Positions 34,552 to 46,700 of a stretch of DNA of 64,000 nt are shown piece after piece. The notes below the pieces were generated by a model, which saw only the letters and a list, made by a program, of their open reading frames with translations, had not been told where the DNA came from and ran no database searches. Position numbers and translations under genes: made by a program. Position 1 is the first letter of the stretch. Each line of letters opens with the position of its first letter. The DNA comes from Brachypodium distachyon (Eukaryota > Streptophyta > Magnoliopsida > Poales > Poaceae): contig NC_016135.3 of NCBI RefSeq assembly GCF_000005505.3, positions 3,310,001 to 3,374,000 of the forward strand, in the 5' to 3' direction.

Positions 34552-35971
34552 TCGTTCCTTGTATCTTTCATTTTTCCCGCTTTTTGCTTATACCCCTTAC
34601 TTTGTGTTAGCCCTTTGTCACCTTGAATGCTTATCGTGAACTCGTTTGTTTGAATTTCACTTTATCCAATATCAATTTACTTGCTTTTCCGCCTATAACT
34701 AGTTTGCCGGGGAGGGGCTCTGTCTTTCTCGCGCTTTAACTGTGTACCCGGGGACTTGCCAACTGCGTGCTTAGCCAGACTGGGGACCCGGGACGGACCC
34801 GCAGTACCAACCTAGGGCTAAACAGTAGCGGCCTGCCACTCCGCCTGCGGATTAACTACCCCAGCGCGCACGCCTCTGGGACGGACCCGCGAGCCACGTG
34901 TGGGGGGCGTCCTCCCCCCGCAAGCATCCTTCCTACACTCCAGCTACACGGGGACTGAGCTTACCTCGGAAAACCAGTGTGATTAAAGGAAGAACTAAGG
35001 ACTCGAAACAAAGTACTTAGCTTTCCATTCCCTCTGCACTCAGTGCACCCTGTTGAGAGCCGTGGCAAGGACGCTGTGGTAGTGCACCCTCCAGCGGCAT
35101 GCGCGGAGGCATGCACCTCCACAGTGTCTTCGCGACGCCTCTCGCCTCTTGCGTTGCCATCTCTAGTGTCCCCCTCTAAGCGATGTGGCAGGGCCGCAAT
35201 GGTGGGGACACCCTCAGCGATGAGCGCAGAGGGATGCACCACCATCGCCACTATGCGACATCACTTGCTTTCTTGCCCGTTGTTGGTGTTGCGCTTGCTT
35301 CGGTCTTTAAATAGCCGGAGTGCCGCCCTTGCCACCGCACGCGCGGAACCACCGGTTGACGCGTGGAGGCGCTGGCCCTGTCTCAGAGTCCTACATCAAG
35401 CCTCGAAGTAATTGCCATGTATGTACAACTTATCTGCAAGACGACGACCCCCGTGATTGCTCCACAAGCATCACAGTGCGCCTTCACCCCCACCTTTATC
35501 GTGCATGTAAGATTCTTGCAGTGCCCATGGTGCATGGGAATTTTTTTTCGAAATGCATGAAAAAAGACAACACTAATTGGATAACCTCCTGCCTCCCAGC
35601 CCCCGGGCACAGAAGAGTCGACCTCAGACTTGGGTGTGAGCATATTTTCTATTCCGCGGTGCCGTGCAGGCACGTAGCACGTTGTGAACGGGTTCATCAA
35701 CTGCTAGGCCTCGTTCCGGGGCGTCCCGAGAACGAGCTTAGTTTTCGGGGTTCCGGCAGCCCCCTGCTCACAGCCAAGGATGAAGAGACAATTCTGTGCA
35801 CCTAGAGCAGGAGACAGAAGCGGACATTAACAGCAAAACACAATATTTACTGAAACAACACTTATCTTTATTCAACTTTGTGCTAGCGGATTACAATCAG
35901 CCCTTGCCCGGCTACACTAGCTTAAAGAGGCACGCTGCCGCAGCGTCACCCGTGGGTAAGGCACCATCGTT
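34552..35971. other. Gypsy 3' untranslated region
   Basis: Between the antisense ORF and the integrase stop. Contains GC-rich and pyrimidine-rich stretches and a TTTAAATAG near 35310, but no recognisable domain on either strand. Confidence 0.5.
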
Positions 35972-38900
35972 TCACGGGTAGAACTTGCGCAGGTGCTCAA
36001 TGTTCCAACTATTGGGCACCAGCAAGCCTTCTTCGGTTTCCAGCCGGACAGCCCCCGGTCTAGTTACCTGCACTACCCGGAAAGGGCCTTCCCAGTTTGG
36101 AGTCAACTTGTTCCCGGCCTTCGTTCCTTGTATCGAGCGCAGGATGAGGTATCCAACCTAGAGCCCCTGGGGACGGACTCTCCTGTCGTGATAACGACGA
36201 AGCCCCTGCTGGTAGCATGCAGGTCGCACAACAGCCCGGCATCGAATCTCCTCGATGAAGCTAAGGTCGTCTATCCTCTGCGCATTTTGGCTCTTGTCGC
36301 CGTACGCGCGTACCCGAGGTGACTCATGCTGGAGCTTGAGGGGCAGCACAGCTTCTGCCCCATAGACGAGGGCAAACAGAGTTTGGCCCGTCGCCCGACT
36401 TGGTGTTGTCCGAACCGACCACAGCACGGGCTGGAGTTCTTCAACCCAGTGTTTCCCGTGGCCCTTGAACTTGTGAAAGGTTCTCGTCTTGAGCCCCCAC
36501 CGTACCTCTGCGTTGGCGCGCTCCACTTGCCAGTTACTCGGATGAGCAACAGAGGTGAAGTGAATTTTAGTGCCCATGTCCTCACAGTAAGCTTGGAAAA
36601 CCGCACTAGTGAATTGCGTGCCATTATCGGTGATAATGCCGTTAGGCACACCAAACCGGCACACAATGCCCTTGAAGAACTTGATAACCACCTGCGCTGT
36701 GACAGCTCAGACAGGCTCCACCTCGATCCACTTTGAGAACTTGTCGATGGCTACAAGGAGGTACTCGTAACCGCCAACAGCTCTCGACAACTTTTCGACG
36801 ATGTCCAGGCCCCAGACCGCGAACGGCCACGAGGACAGGATGACTTGCAGGGCTTGCGTTGGCTGGTTACTCTTCTTGGCGTGAAACTGGCATGCTTCAC
36901 AGGTCTTGACTAGTTGTTCGGCATCAACTAAGGCTGTTGGCCAGTAGAAGCCGTGCCGGAATGCTTTCCCAGCTAGTGCCCTGGAGGCCACATGGTGCGA
37001 ACATGTGCCTTGATGGATATCCTCCAGCAGCGTGCGCCCTTCCTCCTAGGGCATGCAGAGGAGTATAACTCCGTTAGGACGCCTCTGGTAGAGATCCCCA
37101 TCTACCAGAGCGTACATCTTGGCTTGCCGGGCGACTCGCTCCGCGGCAGCGTCTTTCTCCAGGAGGGTTCCGCCCTTGAGGTAACGAATGATATCCGCAC
37201 CCCAGGATGGCGGTTCCTGGCTTAAGCATGCCACGAGCTCGGTGGCATGGTGCCACGCAGCTGTCTTGGGATCCCGGAGGGGATTCCCCGGCAACCGTCT
37301 TGGGATCGACAGAGGGCTTTGACTACCTCTGTATGAATACCACTCCGGCACCGGCGCCCTGCAGACAGAAGGCGCCGTCGAAGTACATGACCCAGTACCC
37401 TTCATCCAACTTGCCAGGAAGGCTGGCTTCCGGCTCTTCTTCCTCTATTCCCGTGGACGTCCACTCCGCGACAAAGTTGGCGAGAGCGGCGCTCTTGATG
37501 CTTTTGGTATTCACGAAGCGCAGCCCGAACTCTGCCAGCTCCATTCTCCATTCGGCCACCCGCCCGGTGGCTTCACGATTGATGAGGGCTCGCTTCAGTA
37601 GAACCCCGACACCACCGTTATGCTGTGCGCCTGAAAGTATTGGCGCAGCTTCCGTGAAGAGAGTAGGATCCCAAGCAAAAGCTTCTGGACCTGCGGGTAC
37701 CGTACTCGGGCACCACGCAACACCGTGTTGATGAAGTACACGGGGTGTTGCACTAGCCGCTTGCGGGGGGCAGCCTGAGTGGACTGCCCCTCGGCTCCCG
37801 GGGCAGAGGCGGTAGCCGGGGGTTCCCCCCCATCACCGGGAGCCCACGGCCCCCCTGTTCTTCCCTCTCGGCAATGAGCACGGAGCTCACTACCTGGTCT
37901 GTTGCTGCCAGGTAAAGCAGCAACGGCTCGCCCGGCTTGGGGGCGACGAGAATCGGCGGCGACTTCAGGTATTGCTTCAAGTTCTGGAACGCCGCTTCCG
38001 CCTCGGGGGTCCAATTGATTGGGCCCTTCTTCTTCATTACCTTGAAGAAGGGCAGGGCTCGCTCGCCCAACCTTGAGATGAAACGCCCGAGCGCCGCAAC
38101 GCAACCGTTGAGGCGCTGGACGTCTCTGACCTTGCAGGGTGCCTCCATCTTCTTGATCGCCTCGATCTTCTGTGGATTGGCTTCGATTCCCCGACAAGAC
38201 ACCAAGAAGCCCAGCAAGTGCCCCGAGTCCACGCCGAACGTGCACTTCTCGGGGTTAAGCTTGAGCTCGATCCTGCGGAGATTATCGAATGTCTCCTGCA
38301 GGTCGCCGACGAGCCAATCCCTGCGTCGCGACTTGACGACGATATCGTCCATGTAGACTCGATATTCCGGCCTAGCTAGGGTCCCAGACACTCGCGTAGA
38401 GCGCGCTGAAATGTTGAGCCCGCATTCTTCAGCCCGAAAGGCAAGCATGTATAACAGTAGCAGCCAACCGGGCTGATAAACGTTGTTTTCTCCTCATCTT
38501 CGACCGCCATCTTAATCTGATGGTAGCCGGAGAAGGCATCCAGAAAGCATAAAGACTCACAACCTGCTGTGGAATATACTATTTGATCGATCCGGGGTAC
38601 ATGGAAGGGGTCCTTAGGACATGCACGATTAAGATCAGTAAAATCTACACACATGCGCAATTTATTCCTAGCCTTAGTGACTACAACAGGATTCGCTAAC
38701 CAAGTAGCGTATAACACTTCCCTAATTGCCCGGCATTCTTGAGCTTCTCCACTTCTTACTGGATGAAGTCCTTGCGTTCTGTGCTTGCCGGCGATCCTTC
38801 TGCTTGACGGGCCGCGCGTCTGGCCGCACCGCCAGCCGATGCTCGATCACCTCCCTAGGGACTCCGGGAAGGTCTGACGGCTCCGAAGCGAACACATCAG

Positions 38901-40873
38901 AATTCCCCCGAAGGAAGGCGATGAGGGCGCTTTCCTATTTGTCGCCGAGGCTCACACCAATGGAAACGATGCGTGCCTTGTTGCCGGCATGCAGGGGCAC
39001 CTTCTTGACCTTGGCGCCTTCTTCCTTCAGCTTCATGCCCTTGCTGACGCGCGGGCTGGAGCTAGTGCTGCCCCCTGCATCTTGCCCGGGACCGGCTCGT
39101 GCCTTCTTCTGTGCGGGCTGCTCGCCCGAGAGTGGATCCTCGTTCTCGGCAACATTGTAGTCGCCGGAATCCGCCACCGCCGAGGTCTTTACGACCTCGC
39201 CCACGCACCAAGCAACATCCTTCAGGTCGCACTTGAGGAAAAGTACACCGTATGTTGACGGCATCTTCATCACGCCATAGGCGCCATGAGTTGCCGCCAT
39301 GAACTTGATCAGCATCGGCCGACCAATAATCCCGTTGTACGGCAACGGGGTGTGAGCCACGTCGAAGACGACGTGCTCAGTCCGGAACGCTTCCCGGGAC
39401 CCGAAAGTCACCGGGAGCGTGATTCGCCCCATGGGCTCCACCACTTCGGGGTTGATCCCCCGGAATGGGTCGGTGGGCTTCATCTGCTCCAGAGGCAGCT
39501 GAAGCTTCTCCACCCACTTGGCGGACAGGAGGTTAAGGCTCGCCCCGTTGTCCACCAGAACCTTGGTCACAGTCACATTGTTTATGATCGGTGACACCAT
39601 GAGGGGCAGTACCCTTGATCCCAAGGGACGAATTGGATGATCATCGCGGGGCTCCTGGAAGCCCGGCTTGTCGCCTTCGTCACTGCAATCGTCCTCGCGC
39701 TGCTTGGCATGAGGCTTGTCGCGTCCCCGGGGAGGCCGGTCCTTGCCTCCTCGGGCTTGACCGTGACCCCCCGTGGGTTCTCCCTTGTCGCCGCCGCTGG
39801 TCGCGCCCCGGCCCGCACCGTTGCGTGGGTTGTTCAGGCAGTCTCGCGAGAGGTGCCCGATATCCCCGCAGTTGAAGCAAGCCCCAACAGCATGGCGCTT
39901 CTCGTGGCGCTGCTCGCGCTTCTCCTTGATGGTCCGGAGAGTGCGGCAGTCCTGTGCGTCGTGGGTGGCGTTGGTGTGGATGGGGCAGTGCGCGGCCGCT
40001 GCCGGCTTGCTACCCGATGCTCCTGCCGACGCCGCCTTCTTGGTGGGCCTCTGGGGAGCCCCCGGTTCCGCAGCCCGCACTTGCTTCCCGCCGCGTTTTC
40101 GGGAGCCATTCTTCCCGGAGCCCTCGGGTGGTTTTGCCGCCGCTTTGGCGGCAAGCTCAGGCGCTAGGCGCCCTTCCTCGGCCATCGTGCATTTATGCGC
40201 GAGAGCGCAGAGATCCCTAGTAGTCCGGATCCGGTGCGTGTTCAGCTTCTCACGCATCTTCGAGTCACAGACATTCATGGCGTAAGTGTTGATGATGGCG
40301 GCCGCTTCCGCCTCTGGGATGGAGTAGGAGATGTTGGAGAACCTGTTAGTAAGTCCCGCAACGTCTCCCCCGGCTTCTGCACTACCGTGTGCAGCTCCGC
40401 CATGGTTCCCGAGCGCTTGTAGCCACCCTGGAACCGGTTCACAAATTGCTCACGTGGTCAGCCCAGGAGGCAATGGACCCGGCCGGCAGGTTGAGCAACC
40501 ATGTCCTCGCTAATCCTTTCAGGACCATCGGGAACCAGTTGGCCCTGACCTTGTCGTCGGCACCAATAGCATGCATGCCCAACGTGTAGGTCAGAAGGAA
40601 GTCCTTGGGCTTCACGGTCCTGCACGCAAGTGAGCTCGCTGGCTGGCAGGTGCGACGTTGAGGTCGCCCGTGCGGCTAGCTCCGGCGCTAGGCGCCACAG
40701 GCCTCCTCGGACGGTTGTCCATCGACGCCCGAGGAGGTGGCGGTGGCAGCTACGGTTGCTGCTGCGGTTGTTGACGTTGAGGGGACCACGCACGCAGCGT
40801 CGTGGGATCGAGTGCGCATGGCCAGCGTGTCGCGCAAGTCAACCCGGTGCTCGTCTGCCTTCTTTGGCGGCAT
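35972..40873 (-). pseudogene. Gypsy gag-pol polyprotein
   Basis: Minus strand, gag start near 40873 (MPPKKADEHRVDLRD). A clean 447-residue frame (40278-38935) carries the zinc knuckle CFNCGDIGHLSRDC (about 39879) and protease motif VDNGASLNLL (about 39552). RT follows with FLDAFSGYHQIKM (about 38540) and YMDDIVV (about 38350), then an RNase H-like region with MYFDGAF (about 37390). The integrase zinc-binding and core region has CEACQFHAKK, WGLDIVEK and ITDNGTQFTSAVF (36.9-36.6 kb). The final frame ends NSWNIEHLRKFYP with a stop at 35972-35974. Several frameshifts and stops (about 38930-38720, 38370, 37750 and 36700) inactivate it. Confidence 0.9.
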
Positions 40874-40968
40874 GGCGAGCTGGCATAGACGATGTCGTAG
40901 GTGAAAAAGCCGATGACGCCGGCGGTCACCCGAAGTTCTCTGCTCGCCCCCCTACCTGGCGTGCCAGA

Positions 40969-41652
40969 TGTCGGAGCACGGGTCTCCGGCACCGGCGATC
41001 GTCGGCGTGACGAGACACGAAGTGCGGACACTTGGATTTACTCAGGTTCGGGCCATCCGAAGGTGTAACACCCTACGTCCTGCTGTTTTATGTACTCACG
41101 AATGTATGTGTTCTTACAGATTGTCCCGGGGGTTCCCGGGTGAGCTACTTGTTCTTCTCAGGGATTCTGCTATGAACGGGTGCACTAGGGTTCGAACCCT
41201 TTAACCGATGGCATTGGTCCTCCTTTTATAGTCAAGGGGATACCACAGTGCCGATGCATGCAGCGTGACACGTTATCTACACGCGTGTCATTGCCACAAA
41301 ACTTACCCTACTGTAGATCCATGCTGGGCTTCATGCAACGCTCAAGCCACTGTACAAAACAGTTTTTAGAGTAGCGGCTCTAAACTTGTTGAGCAAGACC
41401 AGCCCTACCGATGTGACTCCTGTCGGTGCATCAAATACACTGCGCCCGCTGTGTGGTCTTGTCTCCACTGTTCCGTCAGCCCCACCTGCAACCCCCGAAG
41501 CTCCAGTACCCGGAAGGCGCCCCGATACCGTTGCACGGCAAGTTGCAGGGGAGCGAGCTGGTAGCCTCCCGGGAAGCCGGCCTAGCGGGATCTCGTCACT
41601 TGCGACCCACGCGTCCCGTGCCAGTCGGGCCCCGTGGGCCACTTGTACAACA
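40969..41652 (-). repeat. 5' LTR of the Gypsy element
   Basis: 684 bp; on the minus strand it starts TGTTGTACAAGTGGCCC and ends CCGTGCTCCGACA. The promoter sequence CTATAAAAGGAGGACC lies at about 41232-41217. It is shorter than the other LTR by indels, so the insertion is not recent. Confidence 0.88.
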
Positions 41653-41899
41653 GAAAAAAAAGACTGATGAACAAAATCAACCAACAGACCAACGCATCAT
41701 GCGGCGCGCGTGGAAGGATCCTCCAAAGGATCGTTCACAAAATCATCGACAGCATCGACTCCTAAATTAAGAGGACTCTCCAGTGTCACAGAAGCATCGC
41801 CTTCCTCGGTGGCCTTAAAAGTACATGTGTCGCATGATAGAAACCACCAGTTTTGTTCATGAACTCACTCCTGGATGAACATGGCACACCTGAACTTCC

Positions 41900-43215
41900 T
41901 ATTCAGCAAACACAAACCCCCAAAACACATGAAGACCATATGAACCAGATAAAACAAAACGAAGCACAGAAAAGCAAAAACAATACCACAGCCACATGAG
42001 GTATCATCGAAGCGAGACAGCTAACATCAACATTCTCCACTTCCAAAGAACGGAATCTCTGACCTTTGTCAATAATCCACTCGATAGTACACTGCACACT
42101 CCCAATCCTAAAAACCATATCAGAAGAAGAAACACAACAATCCACTATAACATGAAAATCCACTATAACATGAAAAACCATACTTGTAGAGAACAAGAAA
42201 GGCGACGAAAAAAATAGCGAATCAAGGAAGCACCACAACACGTACAAATGGAGAAACAAAGCCCTGAAACACACGTACCTCCTATTCCTTAAAAACACAA
42301 CGTCTGGGTTGGCCATATTTATGCAAATCTTGGACCCATAGCTAGCCGACAAGCTGAGCATTGCTGTTAGCCATGCATAAAAAAATCAGACCGAACGTAA
42401 GTCAGAAATTTAGAGAAATCATAATAAAAAAAAGGCAGACGCATAGCAAAAATAAATAATCAAAATAAACGTACAATCTTCTAGGTTATAAGTGCATCCC
42501 ATAACCAACGCAATAACAGGCTCCTTCCGACTGGACACCACTAAAGCATCTGCATCTAAACCATCAGCATTTTCGCCCCATAGAGCCAAAATAGCTGTCT
42601 GCCTGTAAACAATATATCATGAAAAGAACCAAAAAGAACGCAGAATATCAAATTGAGGACACATCAACAGAAAACCAAAAACACATCAGAAAAATACCAA
42701 ACAAAAGTGCCCCAAGAAAATACACAACACTACCTCATGACAGTAAGACGAACAACACGTTTTGAGACCTGCCGCCCCTTAACATCCACCGAAACCAAAG
42801 GAGGCACACCTGTAACGATGCCAATCAAATCTACCAACAGAACAAGCCGCATAAAACAAGTGAGCAACAAAATCAGACTGAAAACGAAAGCAACAACACA
42901 CACACATAATGGTACGTAACAAAGAGAACGACAAATCACCTACGAGAAATGTCTCGTCACCGATGTTATCAATCATGCTTTGAAACGACCGCAACTTATA
43001 CGCATGGATTGGGAAATCAACAGGGGCGGGACAAATTTCATTTACGGTGCTCCACCTGGCAAGCCTGAGCTCAAATCGATGCGGGACAGGACGAAAACGA
43101 TCCTTCGCTGGGGTCACCTCAAAGTATTGCAGGTAATACACGCAGCCTTCAACACGTCCACAAACTCGGGTAGCCAGGGCTTACCAATGATACCAGGTAT
43201 TCCATCGCCCTAAAA
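41900..43215 (-). pseudogene. RPA-like single-strand DNA-binding protein of the Helitron, proximal part
   Basis: Minus-strand exon-like blocks read IPGIIGKPWLPEFVDVLKAA (about 43200), YYLQYFEVTPAKDRFRPVPH and IDNIGDETFLVG (43130-42945), GIVTGVPPLVSVDVKGRQVS (about 42825), AILALWGENADGLDADAL (about 42590) and LSASYGSKICINMANPDV (about 42350), with GT/AG-like borders. These are OB-fold segments of RPA70-type proteins carried by many plant Helitrons. Frame breaks occur near 43130. The rest lies beyond the Gypsy insertion. Confidence 0.65.
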
Positions 43216-43754
43216 CACCGCAATCATATACAAATCATCGCAGGCCGAAGTCCATAACACCCAAAAGACTATATGGAGTATACCTTCTCGTCCACTTAAA
43301 CAAGATGCACACGCAAAAGATCATCCGTCTTCTCCGTGCTCCATTGATTCCAACGTCGGGAAACTCTAACACGGACACACCAATCTTGCCTGTCAGCTGT
43401 AACGTCCTCGAGCAGACAATAACACAGGCTAGACATCTTGCAACACAAAAAAAAACACAACACTGGTTATCACACGCACAATTAAAATACAAACACAAGA
43501 AAACCAAAATATAAACGATGCAATACCAAACCATATAGAAAACGAAATAAATACATAAAAGAACAAGGTAAACAGGCATCACACAAAAATGAACACAGGA
43601 AGAACAACCAGCGTCAAGTAGCGCTTTATTACAACACATAAAGTTACAGTAAAGATAAAAACTATGCAGACAGGAGGCAACCCCATAGATAGAGCCAATC
43701 ATCCCCACAAACACGTCTACATAACCATATCAACCACACCAAAGGGGGGGCCAA

Positions 43755-46700
43755 TCACTGTCCAACCGTGGCAAGAACTTCCTTGTACACAAAATTCTTA
43801 GTCATGCAACTGCAAGACCCATCATCTTCCTCGATAAGAACACGCAGACGAACAGGTGACTTAACCCTCGAAACAGCAACATACAATTGGCCATGCGTAA
43901 ACACAGGATTTCGAAGATAAATCCCAACCCTGCCTAACGTCTGTCCCTGACTTTTGTTGATAGTCATGGCATAGCAAACACGAACAGGAAACTGACGCCT
44001 TTGCATCACGAAAGGCCACTTCGGACATGTAGCATTAAGAACTATACACGGAACACACATTGATTGTCCTACAGAAAAACTGGTCAAGCCAGTACCCTCA
44101 AACACATAATCACCCAACTTAGTTATAAGCAGTCTCGTTCCATTACATAACCCCTGAGACTGATTCAGGTTTCTCAACAAAACCACCGGAACACCGACCT
44201 TTAGCTTCAAACAATGATGAGGGTAATTGTGAACAACAATGGAATTCAAGAACTCAACCGGATACAACTCCTCTATATCAGGTATTTGTTCAGAGCAAGG
44301 CGCAATTTTATCAGCGCTCAAATACTCCCTCAACTCACCCGGAACCATTGCTGTTATGAAATCATTAACCTCATCAACCACAGAAATTGTAGGACACACA
44401 ATGGCCCTATCAGCTAAGTAGGATGCGTCATTATAGAGATCCAAAAACCCATCTTATATCTCCTCGACTATTGCAGCAACTCTTTCAACCTTCCCCATAA
44501 CAAGAAATCTAGAGGATATGCACACCCACAGATTCTCGTCGCCATCAGACCGCTTCTTAGTTGGCAACACACCATCCCCAACATCTAGCACCCATTTTGC
44601 AAACCCAGCTAACTCAGCCCTCTCTTCCTCAGACAAACCCACTACCTGAAGCCTCATATTAATAGACAATTAAATGCAGTAATATCGGACCACAAGGGCG
44701 AACTACAAAGAGCAGCGTCAAGCACCTCATGTTTGGACGCCCCAGGCATCACAGGCAACACCTGCCGAAAGTCGCCACCAAGAACCACCGGAAGAACCCC
44801 AAAAGGAAGAAGAGCATTGGATGGCTGATTTTCCGACAAAAGATCCCTCAAAGAACGATCAAGACACTCCAAGCATTTTCTATGGGACATAGGCGCCTCA
44901 TCCCATAGTATAAGGGCAGCTTGTCTAATTAAATCCGCTAACATGGTGCCACGACCAATGTTGCAAACCGAAGAATCATCGACATCAACAGGAATGTGGA
45001 ATCTTGAATGAGCCATCCTACCACCGGGCAACAACAAGGCAGCAACGCCGGACGAAGCAACCGCAAAAGAACCTTCCCTTCCGATCGCAGTCTAGCAGCA
45101 ATCGTTCTCCACAAAAACATCTTGCCAGTACCCCCATGTCCCGAAACAAAGAAAGCACCCAGCCTCCGCTCGCCGACGGCATCAACTATTCTATCGTAAA
45201 CAGCAAGCTGGTCAGAATTTAACATCTCATAGAGGGACTCACACTCCCGAGTGAGAGCAACCCTATCATAGCATGTCTCCTCAGCAACCAACCTATTTGA
45301 AAACGACCCACCATCAAGGCCATCAGCATCCGGAAGGTTGTAGGAAAATATGGAACTACCACTCTTTTCAAAAAGCACAGACAATTCCTTAAGTAGCCGA
45401 AAACGAAGAAGATTATGTGGCATAGAGTATGACTGATTTCGCAAAGCTCGACGAACCCCATAAAGAATATCCAGAGCCATGTAGACCCAATACTTCTTAA
45501 ACAAACCAGAGGCATCACCAACGTCACAAAACATCAGAATGGTAACAAATAAATCCCTAAGCTGCCTGGGTGTAGCCCACAAAACAGTCTCATCAAAGAC
45601 ATAAGACCACTCAGCATCATCACCCAATAGCCCACGCGCGTGGCAAGCCTCACGAAAAGTAGAGAATTTTATCCGCTGATACGTCCTAAGATCGTCAAAA
45701 CTCTGTGCACCACGCACACACATCAACAACATCCGAAGATAAAATAGCTCGCCCGTTGTAGGATGGACATACCTAATCCTGCCCAACTTAGCATTGCCAC
45801 CCCGAGGCTTCCAACGCTTTTTATCTTTTTGCCAAGTATACCTCCTAGTGAACTCGCAATACGTCAAGTCACGACATGCCTCATGTTTGCTATTCATGTC
45901 AAACCATTCAGTCAGAGAACTCTTCCTTACATTACATCTACTAACCACGTCAGTAAGCTTATAATCTTCTGAATAAGTAACCCTATTCATACCAGGCAAA
46001 TGAATCTCAAGCCTCTGGACAGACGGAAATCGAACATGCACATCAAACGAAAACAACCTCCACACAGCCTCACAAGAATAAAGATACCTACAGTTGATAT
46101 ACTCCTCTACTTCGTCAACACCACAACAAGATGACCCAGGAGCATCAGAAGTAGACATACCTTGAACCTTTATCTTGGTTCGGTTGGCACCCTTATTAAT
46201 GTACTTAAACAAATACTTAACCAAGTTTGTCTTGTTACACCACTCTACATTAATATGGGCCTGATAAAGCAATGCAACATTATGCGGAACAACACACCTG
46301 TTGTTTAATCGGCATGTTCCCTTCATAACAAAACGCCCATCGTGACGACGCCTATAGACAGGGAACCCATCCTTGTCAATGTAGATCTCGTTACCAAAGC
46401 TCTTCGGATACCTCTTAGAACAAACACCATCCTTCATGCAAGAGCAGCCAAGGTTAATCTGACCGCACGGACCATGCACCATAAACTCATCAACCAAAGC
46501 ATATGCAAGAGGATCAGCATTAATGCTAGGCAATTCAGCAGACACGATACTATCTATGAAACCAAAAGACACGTCAGCACCCCCGTCAGATGCGGTGTTG
46601 GATTTGATATCGAGCCACACTAGCATATGAGCATGAGGCAAACCACGCTTCTGAAACTCTACCGTATACACTACTGCACAAAATTTACGGAAACAAAATA

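Larger units (their letters stand above)
30743..41652 (-). mobile_element. Tat-lineage-like Ty3/Gypsy LTR retrotransposon
   Basis: Two same-orientation LTRs (30743-31523 and 40969-41652) enclose minus-strand gag, protease, RT, RNase H and integrase. The flanking 5-mers GAAGA (30738-30742) and GAAAA (41653-41657) agree at four of five bases. A primer-site-like CTGGCACGCCAGGTAGG lies just inside the right LTR, and GGGGGCTAC (minus strand) precedes the left LTR as a polypurine tract. The long 3' region after integrase suggests the Tat group. It inserted into the Helitron RPA-like gene. Confidence 0.88.

Noticed and set aside
34924..34931. CATCCTT as the right end of the nested plus-strand LTR element (matching TCCTT at 32010-32014)
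   Set aside because: The sequence before it does not resemble the LTR 3' end, so the match is likely chance.
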